Source of the DNA: Musa acuminata AAA Group
Lineage: Eukaryota; Streptophyta; Magnoliopsida; Zingiberales; Musaceae
NCBI RefSeq assembly: GCF_036884655.1
Contig: NC_088354.1
Location: 12,361,001 to 12,425,000 of the forward strand
Length of the DNA stretch: 64,000 nt
Direction of reading: 5' to 3'
Below, piece after piece: positions 16,019-30,456 of this stretch. A program made the position numbers and the translations under genes. Within the stretch, counting starts at the first letter, position 1; every line of letters starts with the position of its first letter. The notes below the pieces were generated by a model. That model saw only the letters and a program-made list of their open reading frames with translations, was not told the origin of the DNA and ran no database searches.

Positions 16019-19000
16019 TGTGTTATAGTACATATGAAAGGTTTTATGTAGATTTATTTGTTTGATGTTAGTTAATTTCAGCTCAATATTCGTTAATTTG
16101 ATTCTTAGTAGTGAGTAACCCCCTTTATTTAATATGGTTATTTTGTCTAATTAATCCCAATGGAATTTATGCGTAGGAAATAATACTTAACATTATAATT
16201 AGACACAATCACTGTGCAAGTTCCATAAAAATGTTAGCTAAATTTCAATTCTATCAAAATGAGTGTAAATCATAAATAATTAAGTTTTTTTCTTTTGTGT
16301 CTAATACCAAAAGAAGACTTTTGTTTGGTATCGACTATATGTATCTTTTTTTCTAACATTAAACTCTATAATATTTTAAAATATTTTTAGGTCTCCTTTT
16401 ACCTCTCTCTTCCTACACCAATAGTTGTCTAAGAATATGTATTGCTTTTCTCTAAATAAATCCATATTATTTAATCTTTCATCATAGTCATATTGTCTAC
16501 AAAGAAAAAAAAAATCCTTTGCCATATATAGATACAAAAATAAATTTTGTATCTATATAACTTAAATAAAATCAACTTAATTGTATTTGGTGTATGTGGT
16601 TAGCATAGTATTTGGTGTTTTATTTTCCATACTATCTTAAAAAAAAAGTATAGTTTAGAAATGAGATTAATAATGAATGATACCCTAAGAATCGAATCTC
16701 TCGATATGAGTTGTAGTTAGATTTAAATTCAAATTCTAGTACACGAGATTGGATACTAATACGATTCAAAAGATTAAGTTATTTCATTGTGACCCGAACA
16801 TATTATATATCGTCTGATTTTTTTTTTCAATTTTAACAACATAAAATTATTATTTTAGTACATATCACATTTTGATTGTCTTTCTCATAATATGTTCAAA
16901 ACCCGTTCCCATGTTTTTGATACTATGTTTTCCTTCTCGAGTGCAAGCCATTGGAATTACATGTCTCCAAAAGTTCTGATAGATGATCCATTTAGATCCC
17001 AAATGACCATTTATGCCTTCAGGATTATAAGCTCAGCAACATTATTGTGATGATTTGGTTAGTCAAATATACAATTTCCAAAGATGTCTAAAAATGTGAG
17101 TGACCACTCAATTGTCTTTACGGACTTACTTGTCCAAGAACTCTTCGAGGCTTTTTCTTGTGGTGCAAATACAGTCATGTTGTAGTTTCATTTTTTCGAT
17201 TTAGTAGTTACTACCTCATGGTTACTATGGTTCTTTGCCTTTCATAAAAAAATTATGATGCTTAAATCTTTATAATGAAATCAAATCTCCTTTAATTAGC
17301 CTAAAAAGTTATGGAATATCTAACATGATGTACATTAGGTCTAACCCCGATAATAGATTGACCTATAAACTCTTTATTGAGTGAACTATCGACTAATCTC
17401 ATTTCACTTAATGTCGAGTTGAGGATCTAACATACTTCGAAATGATGCTAACCCAATAGTGGATTAAGCTATTAAGTTTGTCGAGTCTAAATTGTTGATT
17501 CAAGATACTCAAATCTAAATTAGCGATAATAGACCCATCTAATGCTTGTAAATTTATCCAAAATTTTCATTACATTTTATGTGGGATTAAATTAGAGTGT
17601 TGTGGTAAGAATTTAAAGCGCTGTTAAATCTCATTTCAGAAAGATGGCAAAGAAGGACAAGGTTCAATGAGGTTTAACAAAGACCTTAAGTCTTTAGATG
17701 ATTCAACAGCCAACACGTAGGGCAGATGGAAGGGTATCATCTTCATCACACCATGTCTTTAGGTATAGCTCATCGTTAATAAAAGACCCACGAGGACACA
17801 TGCTTCACCATAGTTTATGATGAGTCCATCACCACAGGGGGAACGGAACACAAAAGATTTGTGGTGTTTAGATTCTCATGTACTCTAAAACTTTCCTCAC
17901 TCGTGCACGATCTTTTAAGACATTGACAATTTGATTGGCTCTTGTTTTTTCTTCCTTGTAATATAAACTTCTTTCATATTCATGGAGTGGGATTATATCT
18001 ATACTTAAAGCCTTTAATCGTAAGCTCAATGATAAAAAAGTCAAATATCATAGGTAGATCATGAAGAATTATAATCCTTTTAAACGTATGAAATTAATGA
18101 AATTGAAGGGATCATATAGCTTAGCAAGTAAAGATATGAACGGTTTATCATAAGGTTTTAGACTCGAATCTTACCTTCATCACTTATCCTTTGTAAAAAA
18201 TAATAATAATAAGATTATGACTAAATCCTATTTATCTCATATATTATACGTTTATACATACATATATACACATACACATTAAGATTAAGTCTATAATCAA
18301 TATTTTATATGTTTATTAGTCTACAGCCTGCAATCTATGTCTATTTCTTTATGACATGAGAGATTAATATATGGATCCTATAAATAGTCTCTCTAAATAT
18401 AGAGGTATCGAGGTAAGATTACGTGTATATCGATTCTCTCTATATCCCCTGTTGGCGAGAGAGTCTTAGCATATTTGTCATGGGTAATGTCACAACTCAG
18501 CGACAGCTCTCAAACTGGACTCTTTCCAGCTTCTCAAGAGTCACTACTATCTACCATATGCTGCCTGATGTATATGGCAAAGGCCAAAATGTATATGTTT
18601 TGAGACAAAAGGAATGGCTTCTGATCTCCATATAAGCTTAACATGTTTGTTTATTAGAGCTTCCTTTCATGCATTGAAGTTTTAGTTTTGTGTAAAAGAA
18701 GGATGATTGTTAACTTCTTTCTTAGCTGATGATACATATATAAACTAATTTAGTTCTTTCATTACAGACTAAAAGAAAGATCATTGCCCTTTGTTCCTAA
18801 CCAAATCTGCATTTAAGATTGGAGGTGTACATGGAAACATGCATTTATTAAAGATTTGTTTAGTGTTAAACTGGCCAATCAAAGAGAGTTTGTGTTTAAA
18901 GAGTAAGAATAAGAGGCACTGAGATCCCTGACACAGCTGTATCTTCATGACCTCCAAAGGCCATGGTGCATTTCTTTCTCTCCCTACCAACAAATAGAAT

Positions 19001-19815
19001 ACTTCATCTAGCAGTCGGACAGCCACACTCATGTGCTAGTAGATATCTTGCAAAGGGTCAGGCAAATCTTTCAGAAGATCACAGCTGAGTTAATGGCCAC
19101 TTAGATAGAGTTTCTCATGTGCTTGTTGATGTTTGGATAATGTAAATTAAATCCATCCCGAAATGGTTAATGTTTGTTCTTGATGGTCCCAATATACTGC
19201 CTTACAATACAGAAATGGTAGAGTAGTTTAAGGCATGATAGGCCCACTTCATTTCTCACATCTGTCTATGTCCAAAATACATGGAATGTTATTTGTGAAT
19301 GTGATTCTTCTGAGTTCATGAGGCAGTATATAAAGAATTCATTGAGAGGTTGAAGGCCATGAGAGGAAACAGTAATTAGGTGTGCATCCTCCTTGCAGGA
19401 CAGAGATCATTATCTTTGATACTGTGTCCCTCCCCTACAACTCTGGAGAGGTCTCACAACAACATGCCAACCTCTTCTCCATTTCTAAAATCACATTACC
19501 CACATCCTGTTCATTGCCAGATAATAGTTTTTCTCACACTTCCAATCAATGATTTCCTAATCTAAACCTCAGTTAATCATCAGCTCATGGTCATTCAATC
19601 ATTCTCCAGCAGATTGCATCTTAGCAAAGTCATAGATAACAACACATCATGTTCTTTTTGTCACAATGGATCCTGACTCCTTTCTTTTTTATGCATCATT
19701 GCATCCATCTTAGCTGTATCATCGATCGCCCGTGATCAGCTCTCAGCTTTCTTGAATAAAAATTAATTCATATATGATGATTAGAGAGTGAAGCCTTCAA
19801 TTCTTATACATCCAA
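16019..19815. other. Intergenic region between SCL32 and the bHLH gene
   Basis: AT-rich with no supported gene. 16600..18300 looks like decayed repeat DNA. Short open frames at 18423..18635, 18781..19032 and 19380..19565 have no motifs. The last few hundred bases are presumably the bHLH promoter. Confidence 0.5.
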
Positions 19816-19818
19816 CCA

Positions 19819-19826
19819 TATAAATA
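19819..19826 (+). promoter_or_regulatory. Probable TATA box of the bHLH gene
   Basis: TATAAATA, 97 bp upstream of the ATG at 19916, a suitable distance for a short leader. Confidence 0.5.
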
Positions 19827-19915
19827 CTCACTGAACTTTGTAATGTTCAGACAAGCTATTTCATCATCCAAACAAGCTTGCTTCCTGCTACCTCCACCCC
19901 CAAGTCTTCACACAA

Positions 19916-21186
19916 ATGGAGCCTCAAGGACTGGCATTGGAGGCAAGCTGGAAGTCCTTTGATCCATTAATGTCAGTGGAGGAGTCTGAAGTCATGACAC
20001 AGCTATTTTGTTCTATGCAAGATCAAGATCCAAGCACTGGGATCCAACACTTGCTTTGTTTTGATCATAATGCTAATACTTTCCACTGTTCTGATGATTC
20101 TGGCTGCAATCCGTACTATTGGAATCAAGGCATTTGCACGCCTGCTGCTGATGAAGGCTACTACTTGCTCGAGCAAATCGCCACCCCATCCTTTCCAGTT
20201 GAAGTCAGCAGTGATGAAGCTGTTGAATCTATTCCGAAACCTCATCTTCCTGATCCTCATGCCTCGCAAGCCATCAAGAGAGGGTTGCATGTTGGTGACC
20301 ATGAAGTGCCCGCAATGGTAGAAGAGGATGACAACCATATGGCAAGTCTCAGGAAGAAGGCCCGAGCCATGGCACCTGTGAGTACATACACGTACACCTC
20401 TGCTTGTTCTACAGCATTCGCTTGTTCTGACGGACATGATCGGTTTTAGGTGACCTCCAAGAAGGTTCATAGAAGTGGTCGGTATGCTGACGAGGAAGAG
20501 AGGAATGGTGACATGAATCTTCACGGCTCCTGTTGCTACAGCTCGGAGGATGACTCAAATGGGTCTCAGGAGCTCAAGGGAGCAGGCGCCACGAGCTGCA
20601 GCTCGAAAGGGTCTGCGGCCATGAATCCAAACGAGAGGAATACAAGAGCTGGTCGAGGGTCAGCAACCGATCCACAGAGCCTCTATGCGAGGGTAGAAAC
20701 CTGATTCAGAGTAAACATTGTTTTCGATATGTTGTCTTCGGGTTCTGAAACTGTTGTGATTCAATATGCTCTGCAGAAGAGGAGGCAAAGGATCAATGAG
20801 AGGCTGAGGATTTTGCAGAGTTTGATTCCAAATGGAACGAAAGTAAGCGTCTTATATTGTCTTGTCGATCTCTTTCTTGTCTGCTTTTGGAGCAATATAG
20901 CTGATGAGCATCTCATTACTCTGTCAGGTAGACATCAGCACGATGCTTGAAGAAGCAGTGAGGTATGTGAAGTTCTTGCAGCTCCAAATCAAGGTTAGAA
21001 TATGGCATCTTCTTCTTCTTCTTCTTCTTCTTCTCCCTCTTCGTTGAATTCCAGACACATTTGTGAACCAACGTGCATTTTTTGCAGCTCTTGAGCTCCG
21101 AGGAGCTGTGGATGTATGCTCCCATTGCTTACAATGGCATGAACCTTGGATTCGACCTAAAGATCGCTCCACAGTCTCAGCAGTGA
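19916..21186 (+). CDS. bHLH transcription factor, RSL class II (root hair defective six-like)
   Basis: Five exons: 19916..20377, 20450..20692, 20777..20842, 20928..20993 and 21088..21186, all GT/AG and all in phase 0, coding 311 residues. The long acidic N-terminus is poorly conserved. The basic helix-loop-helix spans about residues 228 to 280: DPQSLYAR|KRRQRINERLRILQ, loop PNGTK, then VDISTMLEEAVRYVKFLQLQ. It is followed by the class-specific tail LLSSEELWMYAPIAYNGMNL. That tail and 'SLYARKRR' mark the RSL class II group (RSL2/RSL4, bHLH54/84/85/139 in Arabidopsis), nuclear regulators of root-hair growth. The intron positions within the bHLH match the group. The usual basic-region Glu before Arg-Ile is Gln here. 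I cannot assign a particular paralogue. Confidence 0.92.
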
Positions 21187-22468
21187 CATCCAAATAAGAT
21201 CGGTTCTCGGTCAACTCTGGAACCCAAAGGGTGGATGGATGACTCTGGGACCATGGTGATTCATAACCTTCCTTTTCTTTATCCTCATCTTTGGAACTAT
21301 ATGTTCTGGCTCAGCAAATGGGATCTTCTTGACCAGCAATTCCGAGAAGAGTTGATGATCCGACTGACCAGATCTCATGCTCCCTTTTAACTTCAGATTC
21401 AGAGTGTTCTATAGAGGTGATGACGAGAACATTGTTCTTTAGATGTAAAATCAATACAAGTGCCTAATTCGACTACATATACTCAAAAATTCATATCAGA
21501 TAATGAGTAATAGAGAAAAAGAATGATGAGAATGTTCATCATAGGAGCTCCCAGTCATAAATACTTGGGTATTTATCTTGTAATCCAATGCAGATACCAC
21601 GTGTCACAAATAATTGAATACAACGGAAATTTCTTGGAGGCTTGGAAAGCTTGATAGAGTCTCACACTTCCACGGACATGTAATCTCTCATGCCCACATA
21701 TGTGACAGATGTTACAGCGTAGGCTAGATTAGAATCCACATAAAGATACCCTAAACTTAAAACATCACTACCGAATTCGTGAAAAAAATAAAAACAACCA
21801 CAGTTTTGAGAAGAGAAGCTTTTTATAAAAATAAAATTCACCCAAACATCATTTCAGTATTCTCTATTGTCCAGATATATGATATTTTACAACACATGTA
21901 GGAGACCATGGTTTCCTGTATGATAAATTCTATGGAATTGCAAAGTAAGCTTATCATTTAACGAGTCATTTTGCAGACTTCTATACCTGTCCATGAGGAC
22001 AAATACTCACCCTATAGGGTGTATGTATCTTACAAGGTTCTTCACTCAAAGAACATTCATAGGTTGTATGATCCAGGGAAGATGCTATTACTATTCCTCA
22101 AAAAGTGATGGAAGCTCCAGTTTCGGAGGAAAACAATGCAAAGCAACTCGGAACAATTTGTCAGTCAAGTGCTAGTTATACTCAACATATGTCTAAATAC
22201 ACACCTTGGACTGCTTGCAGATGTAGCTAACTGTAGGAGATAATGCACATAAGAAGTTTATACATGTACAATTACACAAGGAGTACTATTATAGATCTTC
22301 ACAACCCTCGTTCCATTGTAGCACACAATTGCTGTCCCCTTATACATCTGTTTCCACTCTTTTATGGGCAATCCACCATGCATCTTTTATTTCGCCATCA
22401 AGGCCTGAATCCCTTTCATGCTGGGACAACGTGGAATAAGAATGATCACAAATGCAAATTGGAAAATT
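21187..22468. other. Region between the convergent bHLH and VSR genes
   Basis: Holds the bHLH 3' UTR from the left and the VSR 3' UTR from the right. Open frames at 21993..22175 and 22243..22545 show no motifs, and the second overlaps the last VSR exon on the opposite strand. Confidence 0.5.
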
Positions 22469-23445
22469 TCAGGCATGATCTTCTTCGTGAGAATGGTTTG
22501 GAACCTCTCCTTGGCTGTCCAAGGGCATGTACTGTGCCATTATAGCCCTGATCTCTGAGTCCATATATGACTGCAAAATGGGAACCAAGTGAAACAATCG
22601 AGGAGCAAGCCCAATAATATATAAGGCACAAAATTAAACCATATGAACAACAGCAATCAAATTTGTCAAGCTACTTCCTAGTTGCAAATGGTAAACAAAT
22701 CATAATTTGTTAGCTACAAATCAATGGAAAACATATAAAATAAAGAAATATTTCTTAGTTGGTAATTTATTTTTAAGAGACGACTTCAAAATTGAATTCA
22801 GAAACCATGGGCATTATGATCTTAGTAACGATTATCATTGGAATTAATGAAAGACATGCATAGATCAAATCCCAATACCATGCCAATCAATCATGCAAGG
22901 CTATTTCTCAATGTAGGTAGCAACAAATGCAATATTACATGCCAAATACAAAACCAATGAAAATAAAATCATATATGAAAGATAGTATCCCAGAGATAAG
23001 GATATTAAGATGGATGAATTTAGTTGCTATTAAAGATTGCATAAGATTGAGTAACCAAACTATTTATTATAAGATTGAGTCTGCAGTTGCACTTGCAAGA
23101 TGAGACTGGAGAGGTGGGTGTAGAGGTAATGGAAGACTAAAATCTTTATAAGAAACAACAAATAGAGATTGATTGCCAACTAGATATATGAACCTCAACA
23201 TAGCTCAATAAGGGGGAAAGATCCATGTAGCTGATCCAATACAACTAGGAACTTACAGCTTGTTATTATTACCAAGGTCTTCAATTTCGAATAATACCGT
23301 CCGGTATGTACCGATCCGTCAGCAGACCGGTACATGAATCACCTGTTACCGGGCGGTGTGTGTGTATATATATATATCGGCAACGTCGCTCCGCGTGGGA
23401 GAAGGAAAATAAAAATATATATATATATATATATGATTTTTTTTA

Positions 23446-23521
<76 letters not shown>

Positions 23522-26500
23522 TGACGTTACCGAGGCGACATCGCCGAATTTTTATTTTATTATATATATATTAGTATATATATATTAATATATATATTAA
23601 TATATATATTAATATATATATATATACCGAATAGTATACCGCTCAGTATACAGTACCATATCATACCGGACGAATATCGAAACTCCGGTACGGTACGATA
23701 TTTCAATCCTTGATTATTACTGCTGCTGTTGCAGTTACTATTTAAGAGAAAATTTAACTTGTGTTCAGAACCATGGTAGTCATCATGTTGTCGACGGTAA
23801 CAAGTCTAAAAGGGTCACAGTTGGACTTGCTCTATCCATTGTGTTCCATTTGGTTTCCACTCCCCACTGCCCTGAAACAGTAAATGTCCTACAATATGGG
23901 TCGGCTCTAGAGTATAATTCAAATTGACCAGGATATGTCAAGGATCCAATAAAGTTACAAGCAAAGTTCCTGATCTAATATCAACCAGCTGAGGTTAGAA
24001 CCAAATTCATATTTAAGGCAGTCATAGGCAAGGATCGCCTAGAAACCTAAATGATAATGTGCCACAGAAAGATTATTTACTTTTTTCATACGTAGTTTAA
24101 GCTCTTGCAATCAACGAATTACTATTCCCTAGATATTAGGTCTAGGAAGAAAAATCAACAGGTTTTGTGACTGAGTGCAGTTACCATTACAGAGTCTCCA
24201 TTAAAGATTCCACCAACAACTTGCACCAATTCTCCCAAATTGACTGCACTAAAAAATTCAAAAAATTCTACAACTAGTTGCAAATCACTATCAACCTTGT
24301 GTCAACCCTGTTAACCAGGTCTCAAAATTCAATATTAGGCAGTATAAAACCTAATAATGGATTTTAAGTCATATAGATGCTTTCAAATAAAATCCCATGA
24401 TGAGAAAATCATATCCTGTGAAAAAGCAATGATGATATAATCGTGCTATCTTGTTTACTTACTCTTAATCTGTACTTGTAAATAGCATATGCTCCAAATG
24501 CAGCAACAGCCAACACTATCAAAAGCACCCAAACAGCAGCCCATGTAACCTTTGCTTCACTGGCTTTCTTGCCTGCACATTATTCATTAGAAAGATATTG
24601 TGATATGGTGTCTCAGATCATACCATGGACAAATTAACTTGGAATCTCACTTATGCAAGTATCATGTTCTTTGATGTATAAAAGGTCTCCACTGCAGGTG
24701 CAATCATAACTTCCCCAGGTATCTTTACAGCTACAGTCAGGGCACTGACAAGCAGTTTTCTTCTTGCATTCATTGATATCTAAATCAAGAAAAGAGAAAG
24801 CTTATGACTAATTTGATCATTTGGCGCAAGTGCAGCTGTACTAGATTGGATCTCAAAAGCCTGCTAATCTTTAAAGTGAAAAGGAATTGGCTATTGCATT
24901 GCAGCAACACCACATTTTTTAAAATTATAAAAAATTTTCTTTTTTATGCAACTTTACTTGCATGAAAGAGCAACTAAGTGATCATCTTACCTTCACATGC
25001 TTTGACACCATCACCTTCAAATCCAGCTGGGCACTGGCATTTACCATCTCCAGATTCCTGTACAGACAGATTCATGTAGATTGAAATCACTCTGGAATCA
25101 GCAAATTGCACTAACAGAACAGTCAATTAGCCCATAGGCCATAGCTTAATTGATCAACATTGATATATTATTGCAACATTATAGGTCATAGAACTGGACT
25201 GACCTGACATGCAGAATATGTCTTGCCATCACGACTTTCTTGCCAACAGCCACCATTGTTTATCCTGCACCTTCCAGGACCAATTGCTGAAGAGAAGATG
25301 AAGAAACTACTATCATCAACTGACTACTGTGGATGGTGCATAAGGAAAAATGTTGAAGCAAGAAATATCTTGCACAGAAAGTCCTTTCAGTGACAGCTTT
25401 TGCAGGAGAGGAGCTATCATATAGTATAGTGAGCAATCAACTATAAAGCTATTCTCTCTGCTAAGATCACAAAATTTAGTGGAGTTTCTTGAGCAAGGCA
25501 AAGCAACATTCTCTTGTGACACTCTTAGAAACTTGTGAGGAGTTGATTCAGAGGCCGTCTTTTCCATTAACTAGATGGAGACATAAGGTCAACGCTTTTG
25601 TTTCCAACGAAAAATTAGGCACATTTTGAATGATAAACCAACAGTGAGAAGCTATTGTCCAGGCTGCTGAAAGATGGGTCCTCTGTCATCCTATTTGCTG
25701 ACAAGCTTTCAGCAGGATGCAATTATTTGAAAACGATAAATGTATTGACTAATTTTTAAGTCCAAGAGCATCTTAAGTACTAGTGTAGGCAACTGGTACT
25801 ACTTCCATAATGGTTTCTTTGTCTTTAGCTCTCTTGTCATATAATTAACACTCAGATAAAAAAGCAACTGCAATCTTAAACATTTCAATGGTATTAAGGC
25901 ATGTAAATAGCTTGTTCGTCTTAGGTCATATAGACCAGATAAATTCATCAAACATCCTTTTATGCATAACTTTCTGTAGCTATAAAATACTCCTTTCATC
26001 CAAAGCTTTAAATGATTAATTATGGGATTAATCACTTTAGTTATGGTGGTTTGAGACAACAAAAAATTTTGTGTTCTCTTTTATTTGTTTGTCAAGATCC
26101 TAGCACTCATGAAGGTTAAAAAAAAAAACCATCCAGAGATTCCAAGGCGAACTAAGAAGCTGGCCAATATTTCCTCCTATATAAACAATCAAAATTATGA
26201 TATGATTTTTAGTGCTTTGATATCTAACAATGCAGGCATAATACAATTATGAAGAAAATGAAAATACTAGGTCCAAATGTAGTAACAAAAGCCAATGAAC
26301 TAACAGAAAAACACCTTGATTCACATACATGTTCAAACAATGTTTTCACAAGCTAATAAAGGTTGCAAAGAAAACCGTATGACCCTGATGAATGTATGGT
26401 TTTCCTTTTTTTGGGAAAAGGAAAGCACCTAAATTACTCTAAGGAGTGAGTACAAACTGCTGAGCTCGCAGATCATCCGCAGAATACAGAAAAAAAGAAC

Positions 26501-29500
26501 TATGAGACCTACCAAAAAATGCCAGCGAGTGGCATACATTGTTAGAGGTTCTAGGAATATGGATAATTTTCACAACCTTAAGTTTGTCAACAAGAATGGG
26601 GGTGTCACAGAAGAGACATCACAAAAACCATGGTGTGGGAGTTAAGCCCTTTACAAAACGAACAACTTGCAAAGAGTCGGACTTGATCCACCTGATGAAT
26701 GTATGTTGGGTAACTTGTTATGACAAACAAAAGATAATATACACAAGAAACCTGTTTCTAGGAGATGATCAATCTCCTTTATATGCACAAGCAGGTCAAT
26801 ACAGCACAGTGAAACAAAGATGGATTGGAAGACAACAGGGTGATAGTACAAGTTCTTCACTCTGAAAAAATATTCACTAAGTAGAAATAATTAGTCTTCT
26901 TTTACTTTCATTCAGCTAGTTAAGGATCCAAATTCAAGTTGATGAAGATGTGATGCATATTGGGAGGTTCAAATTCTAGATCTCTTAAGAAAGGACCTAA
27001 AGACTACCTTCACAATTGTTATAACCATCACCCTTAAACTGCACACCACCAAATGCAGGACACTCGCAGACTCTGCCACGGAAGGTATCCTGAAAGATGA
27101 TGAAACCATTAAACGAAGAATATGCTGCAATCATGTCAAAACATCATTGAATTGGTACCTTGCATGCGGTAATGTTGGATGCTTTGTCTTGCCAGCATCC
27201 ACCATTATTGTCCAGACATTCATTTGTTTCTATGTCTGTGTCATGACCATTGGCAATAGTGAAAGGTTTTTATCTTTCAGTTTCAATCATGAAAGTAAAA
27301 AAAGTTGAAGACTAGTACAAAACTAATGAACCTCACCATCACTCAAACAAGCAGGTGGCTCAGTATTTTCCTCAAAACCAGCACAAATAGCTTTCAAGAC
27401 AGCCTTTTTCTCTAATTTTCCTGCAACTTTTGTTTCATCAATATTTTTATCAAAAAGGTTAGAATATATTTTATTTATGACCAACCTCGATACTGTCGAT
27501 TATTAACAATGAGGGTAGGCAATATAGTAACGTCGCCCCTTGAACCTGTTCCTACCTACAGAGAGATCCATCCAGAAATTAAGTGTTGGTTCAGATTGAC
27601 ATTTTAACTTCAAGTATGAAGACATAAGCCTCACTGCCACAACAAAGGTCATGGCTGCAGATTGCTAAAAACTACCTAAAAACACATGGCAATAAGACTG
27701 ACCTGAGCATCTTGCTCCATCTTCAGAATTGGATTCTCACTATCAGCATTTGGGTCTCCCATGCACTGGTCAACCTTCTTGATGTCTAGCCCTGCTCGAA
27801 ATAAGCATGTTACCTTGGTCTGATAAATGATCTAAGGATACTTGCAGTCTTGGGGTTGTACATTATCATAAACCATCAACTTGGCAAGAACAATACATTG
27901 ATGTAGCAAGTCATCATAAATTATCATATTTGATGAGTATAAATACCATCTTCTTGTTATTCCTACCACATAGGTCAATCAGAACTACAAGAATTTGAAA
28001 AACCATATGTATGCCAGAAGGAAATGCCATGAAATATGAAAGATATTGAAGCTTGTCAGATAGTAATAGTGTTGGAAAGACTTGTTTTATCTAATTGCAT
28101 TCTAAAAGTGCACCTACCTAGAGACTTCATAACAGTTTCTGCACAGTCTTTGTTGTACTTCTTCTCCTTCATAGGGCACCTTATGTGGAAATCAGTTACG
28201 TAATCCCACCAAATCCAGGGTCTTTTACTTTCATTTGCAACTCTAAACACACACAGTTGTCTCAAGTTCTCAATAACTACATCCTTCCCATCATAACCAG
28301 TGCTGAAATCTTGCTCTGGATCAGGGGCACAGTATCTCCCATTATTGATGCATTGAGATTTGCACTGTTTACTGATGATGAAAGCTTGGGGACAGTACCA
28401 GGTAATATAATGGGGTGTAAATTGACTATAACCACCTTTCTCTAGCAGTTGAGCAACACCTTTAAACGCTTTTAAAAAGTCCATCAGCATGTCACATTTG
28501 GTGCCACACTCATCATTGCTATTGGTCCACAATTCATATTCCACACGATCATCAGGGTGTGGAACGGCTTCTCTCCAATCAAGGTTCACATTAACCATTT
28601 CACCGCTGCGGACAGCCTTCTTTAACTGTTCGCCGAATTTCTTATCAATAAGAGCAGATGGAATAGTTATATTCTCAATATACTTTGCAGCTTCATCGTC
28701 CTCCCGAGGTAAATCCATAGTTATCAAAGGTTCGTTCTTGTCATCTACAACAAGCACAGCAGAGGCACCAGCATTCTGTGCATTCCAAACCTTTTTGGCG
28801 AAAAGGCAGTCTGTAAAAGGAAAGCAGAAAAGGATCATGATGGTGGTTACAACCATAAACCATAGTTTAAATCAATCCTTAGAAAAAAAAAGATCATTGC
28901 TCTTGTTGTTCCATAAGAAGATAATGATCCCAAGTTCATTATTGAACTCAAAATTAGCATGATCACATGAGTCAAGTTAAATTCATGAAAACTTCATAGC
29001 AAAGTACATATGGTGCACAGAAACTTTCCATATGATTCAAGCTTGCAAATGTGTTTTGTCGAAACAAGATTTTGTTAAGAAATTCGACAAGTTTACAAAA
29101 GTATATTGTAGAGTTCACCAACATGATAAAAAATATTATGAAAAGATCCTCAATGTTAGAAATGAAAACTTTTATGTGGTAACTTATAACAGGTTTTTCA
29201 ATACAACTATAATCACATAGATCACAATTTAAAAACAGACTTGTTTATTTTCATTATGACACTTTATATAACCAAGACAGATTCCATCAACATTTATGAA
29301 GAAACCTTTCAAGAAATTCAACAACCAATCTGTATCTCTGTGGAGCATGTAATTCAGCAAATAACTTCATCCCTCCCATTGAAATGAAAGAATAAGAACC
29401 AGGAGAAAATTGGGCTTCATATATCTCTAAAGAAAAGACTAAGATCTAGAAGAAGAAAGATCTTCTATATGGAGAGGTACATAAACTTTAATTGACTATT

Positions 29501-30456
29501 TGGATGTTAATCACCGAAATTATCGATATTATATACATAATGAATATTCAATTCTTTAAATTTGCATAATCCCTAAAATTCACAATTCACAAACCATAAT
29601 GCCTATATGTTAGCTGAGTATTTTTAACTGCAATAGAAGTAATGGCTCCAAAATGTTCTTAACAAATCATTGACATTAGCAGCAAAATGGCAATGATTTA
29701 CCCTTTCTTCCACACATTGAAAAACATATATTTCTTTATTTTTTTTTAAAAAAGTTACTTTTGTGTCCCTCCTTATCCTCCTAAAGCTTTCTAAACTCTT
29801 ATCTCAACCACAAACGAACTGTCAACAATTAACCCCTAGAACTCAAGTGAAGGTTTCGCTTCCCTATTCTTCTGAGTAATTGATCTATCATCCATTATAT
29901 CACAAAGTTTAGATAACAAATAGAATCTGATAAATAAAGGTATTATAAGTCATTCCATCATGTCGCGCTTTCCTTTGAACGCCAACGGAATCCACGAAAG
30001 GACAAGCTTTAATGGCAAAGAACGCATTCGACGTCAGTCTTTCGACAAACCGCCAACGATCTCAAAACGATTCACAATTTGACGGCCAAGGAAATGAAAG
30101 GACGACTTCGAGAAGAAGGAAAAGGGCAGGTTTCTTCTACCTCCGCGATCAATGAGAACAAAGTTAGGAAGCGCCCCAGCCTTCGGCTTAAAGAGATCGG
30201 AACGCGAGAACTGGTCGCAGGCCCTGGCGTTCTCCTTGGGGTACACCACCGCGCCGGCCATGCTCCCGCCGTACTGCGGGATGCCGAAGTTTCCGATCGC
30301 GCTGTCGTGCTTCCCCTTGAGCTCCGAAGGCGAGATGACCATCAGGCTGTTCTTCTCCACCACGAATCGCCCCGCCGCCGGCGGCGCCCAAAGCCCCAGG
30401 CCCAACCCCCAGGCCACCAGGAGAAACCCTAGAGGGAAGCCTACGTATCGCCCCAT
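22469..30456 (-). CDS. VSR: Vacuolar sorting receptor (VSR), twelve exons
   Basis: Minus-strand exons, 5' to 3': 30456..30141, 28810..28118, 27791..27703, 27555..27486, 27420..27337, 27235..27159, 27089..27008, 25286..25204, 25057..24991, 24779..24651, 24572..24463 and 22570..22469. All phases join, giving 633 residues, normal for VSRs. Order: signal peptide (about 1..30), protease-associated (PA) domain (about 55..170), the VSR central region, Cys-rich EGF-like repeats ([32 protein letters not shown]...), a single transmembrane helix (about 574..595), and a short cytosolic tail with the tyrosine sorting motif YMPL (614..617) and acidic HSHEEDHA end. Known role: type I receptor in the trans-Golgi/prevacuolar route that binds NPIR-like vacuolar sorting signals; the tail motif binds AP adaptors. 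Intron 11 (1892 bp) carries a MITE. Confidence 0.95.
23273..23712. mobile_element. hAT-type MITE in VSR intron 11
   Basis: Non-coding 440-bp element starting CAAGGTCTTCAATTTCG and, read from the other end, CAAGGATTGAAATATCG (imperfect terminal inverted repeats). It is flanked by a perfect 8-bp direct repeat ATTATTAC (23265..23272 and 23713..23720), the hAT signature. The interior contains 'taccg/cggta' words and a long (TA)n tract. The many 'accgtaccgg'-like words are typical of a MITE family common in monocots (from memory). Confidence 0.85.
23447..23519 (+). repeat. (TA)n microsatellite inside the MITE
   Basis: About 73 bp of uninterrupted TA, with further TA-rich blocks at about 23415..23434 and 23560..23626. 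Likely hypervariable in length. Confidence 0.9.

Noticed and set aside
23306..23588. Tyr-Ile repeat ORFs
   Set aside because: Translation of a (TA)n microsatellite in the MITE.
28489..28962. 157-codon plus-strand ORF
   Set aside because: Antisense shadow of VSR exon 2.
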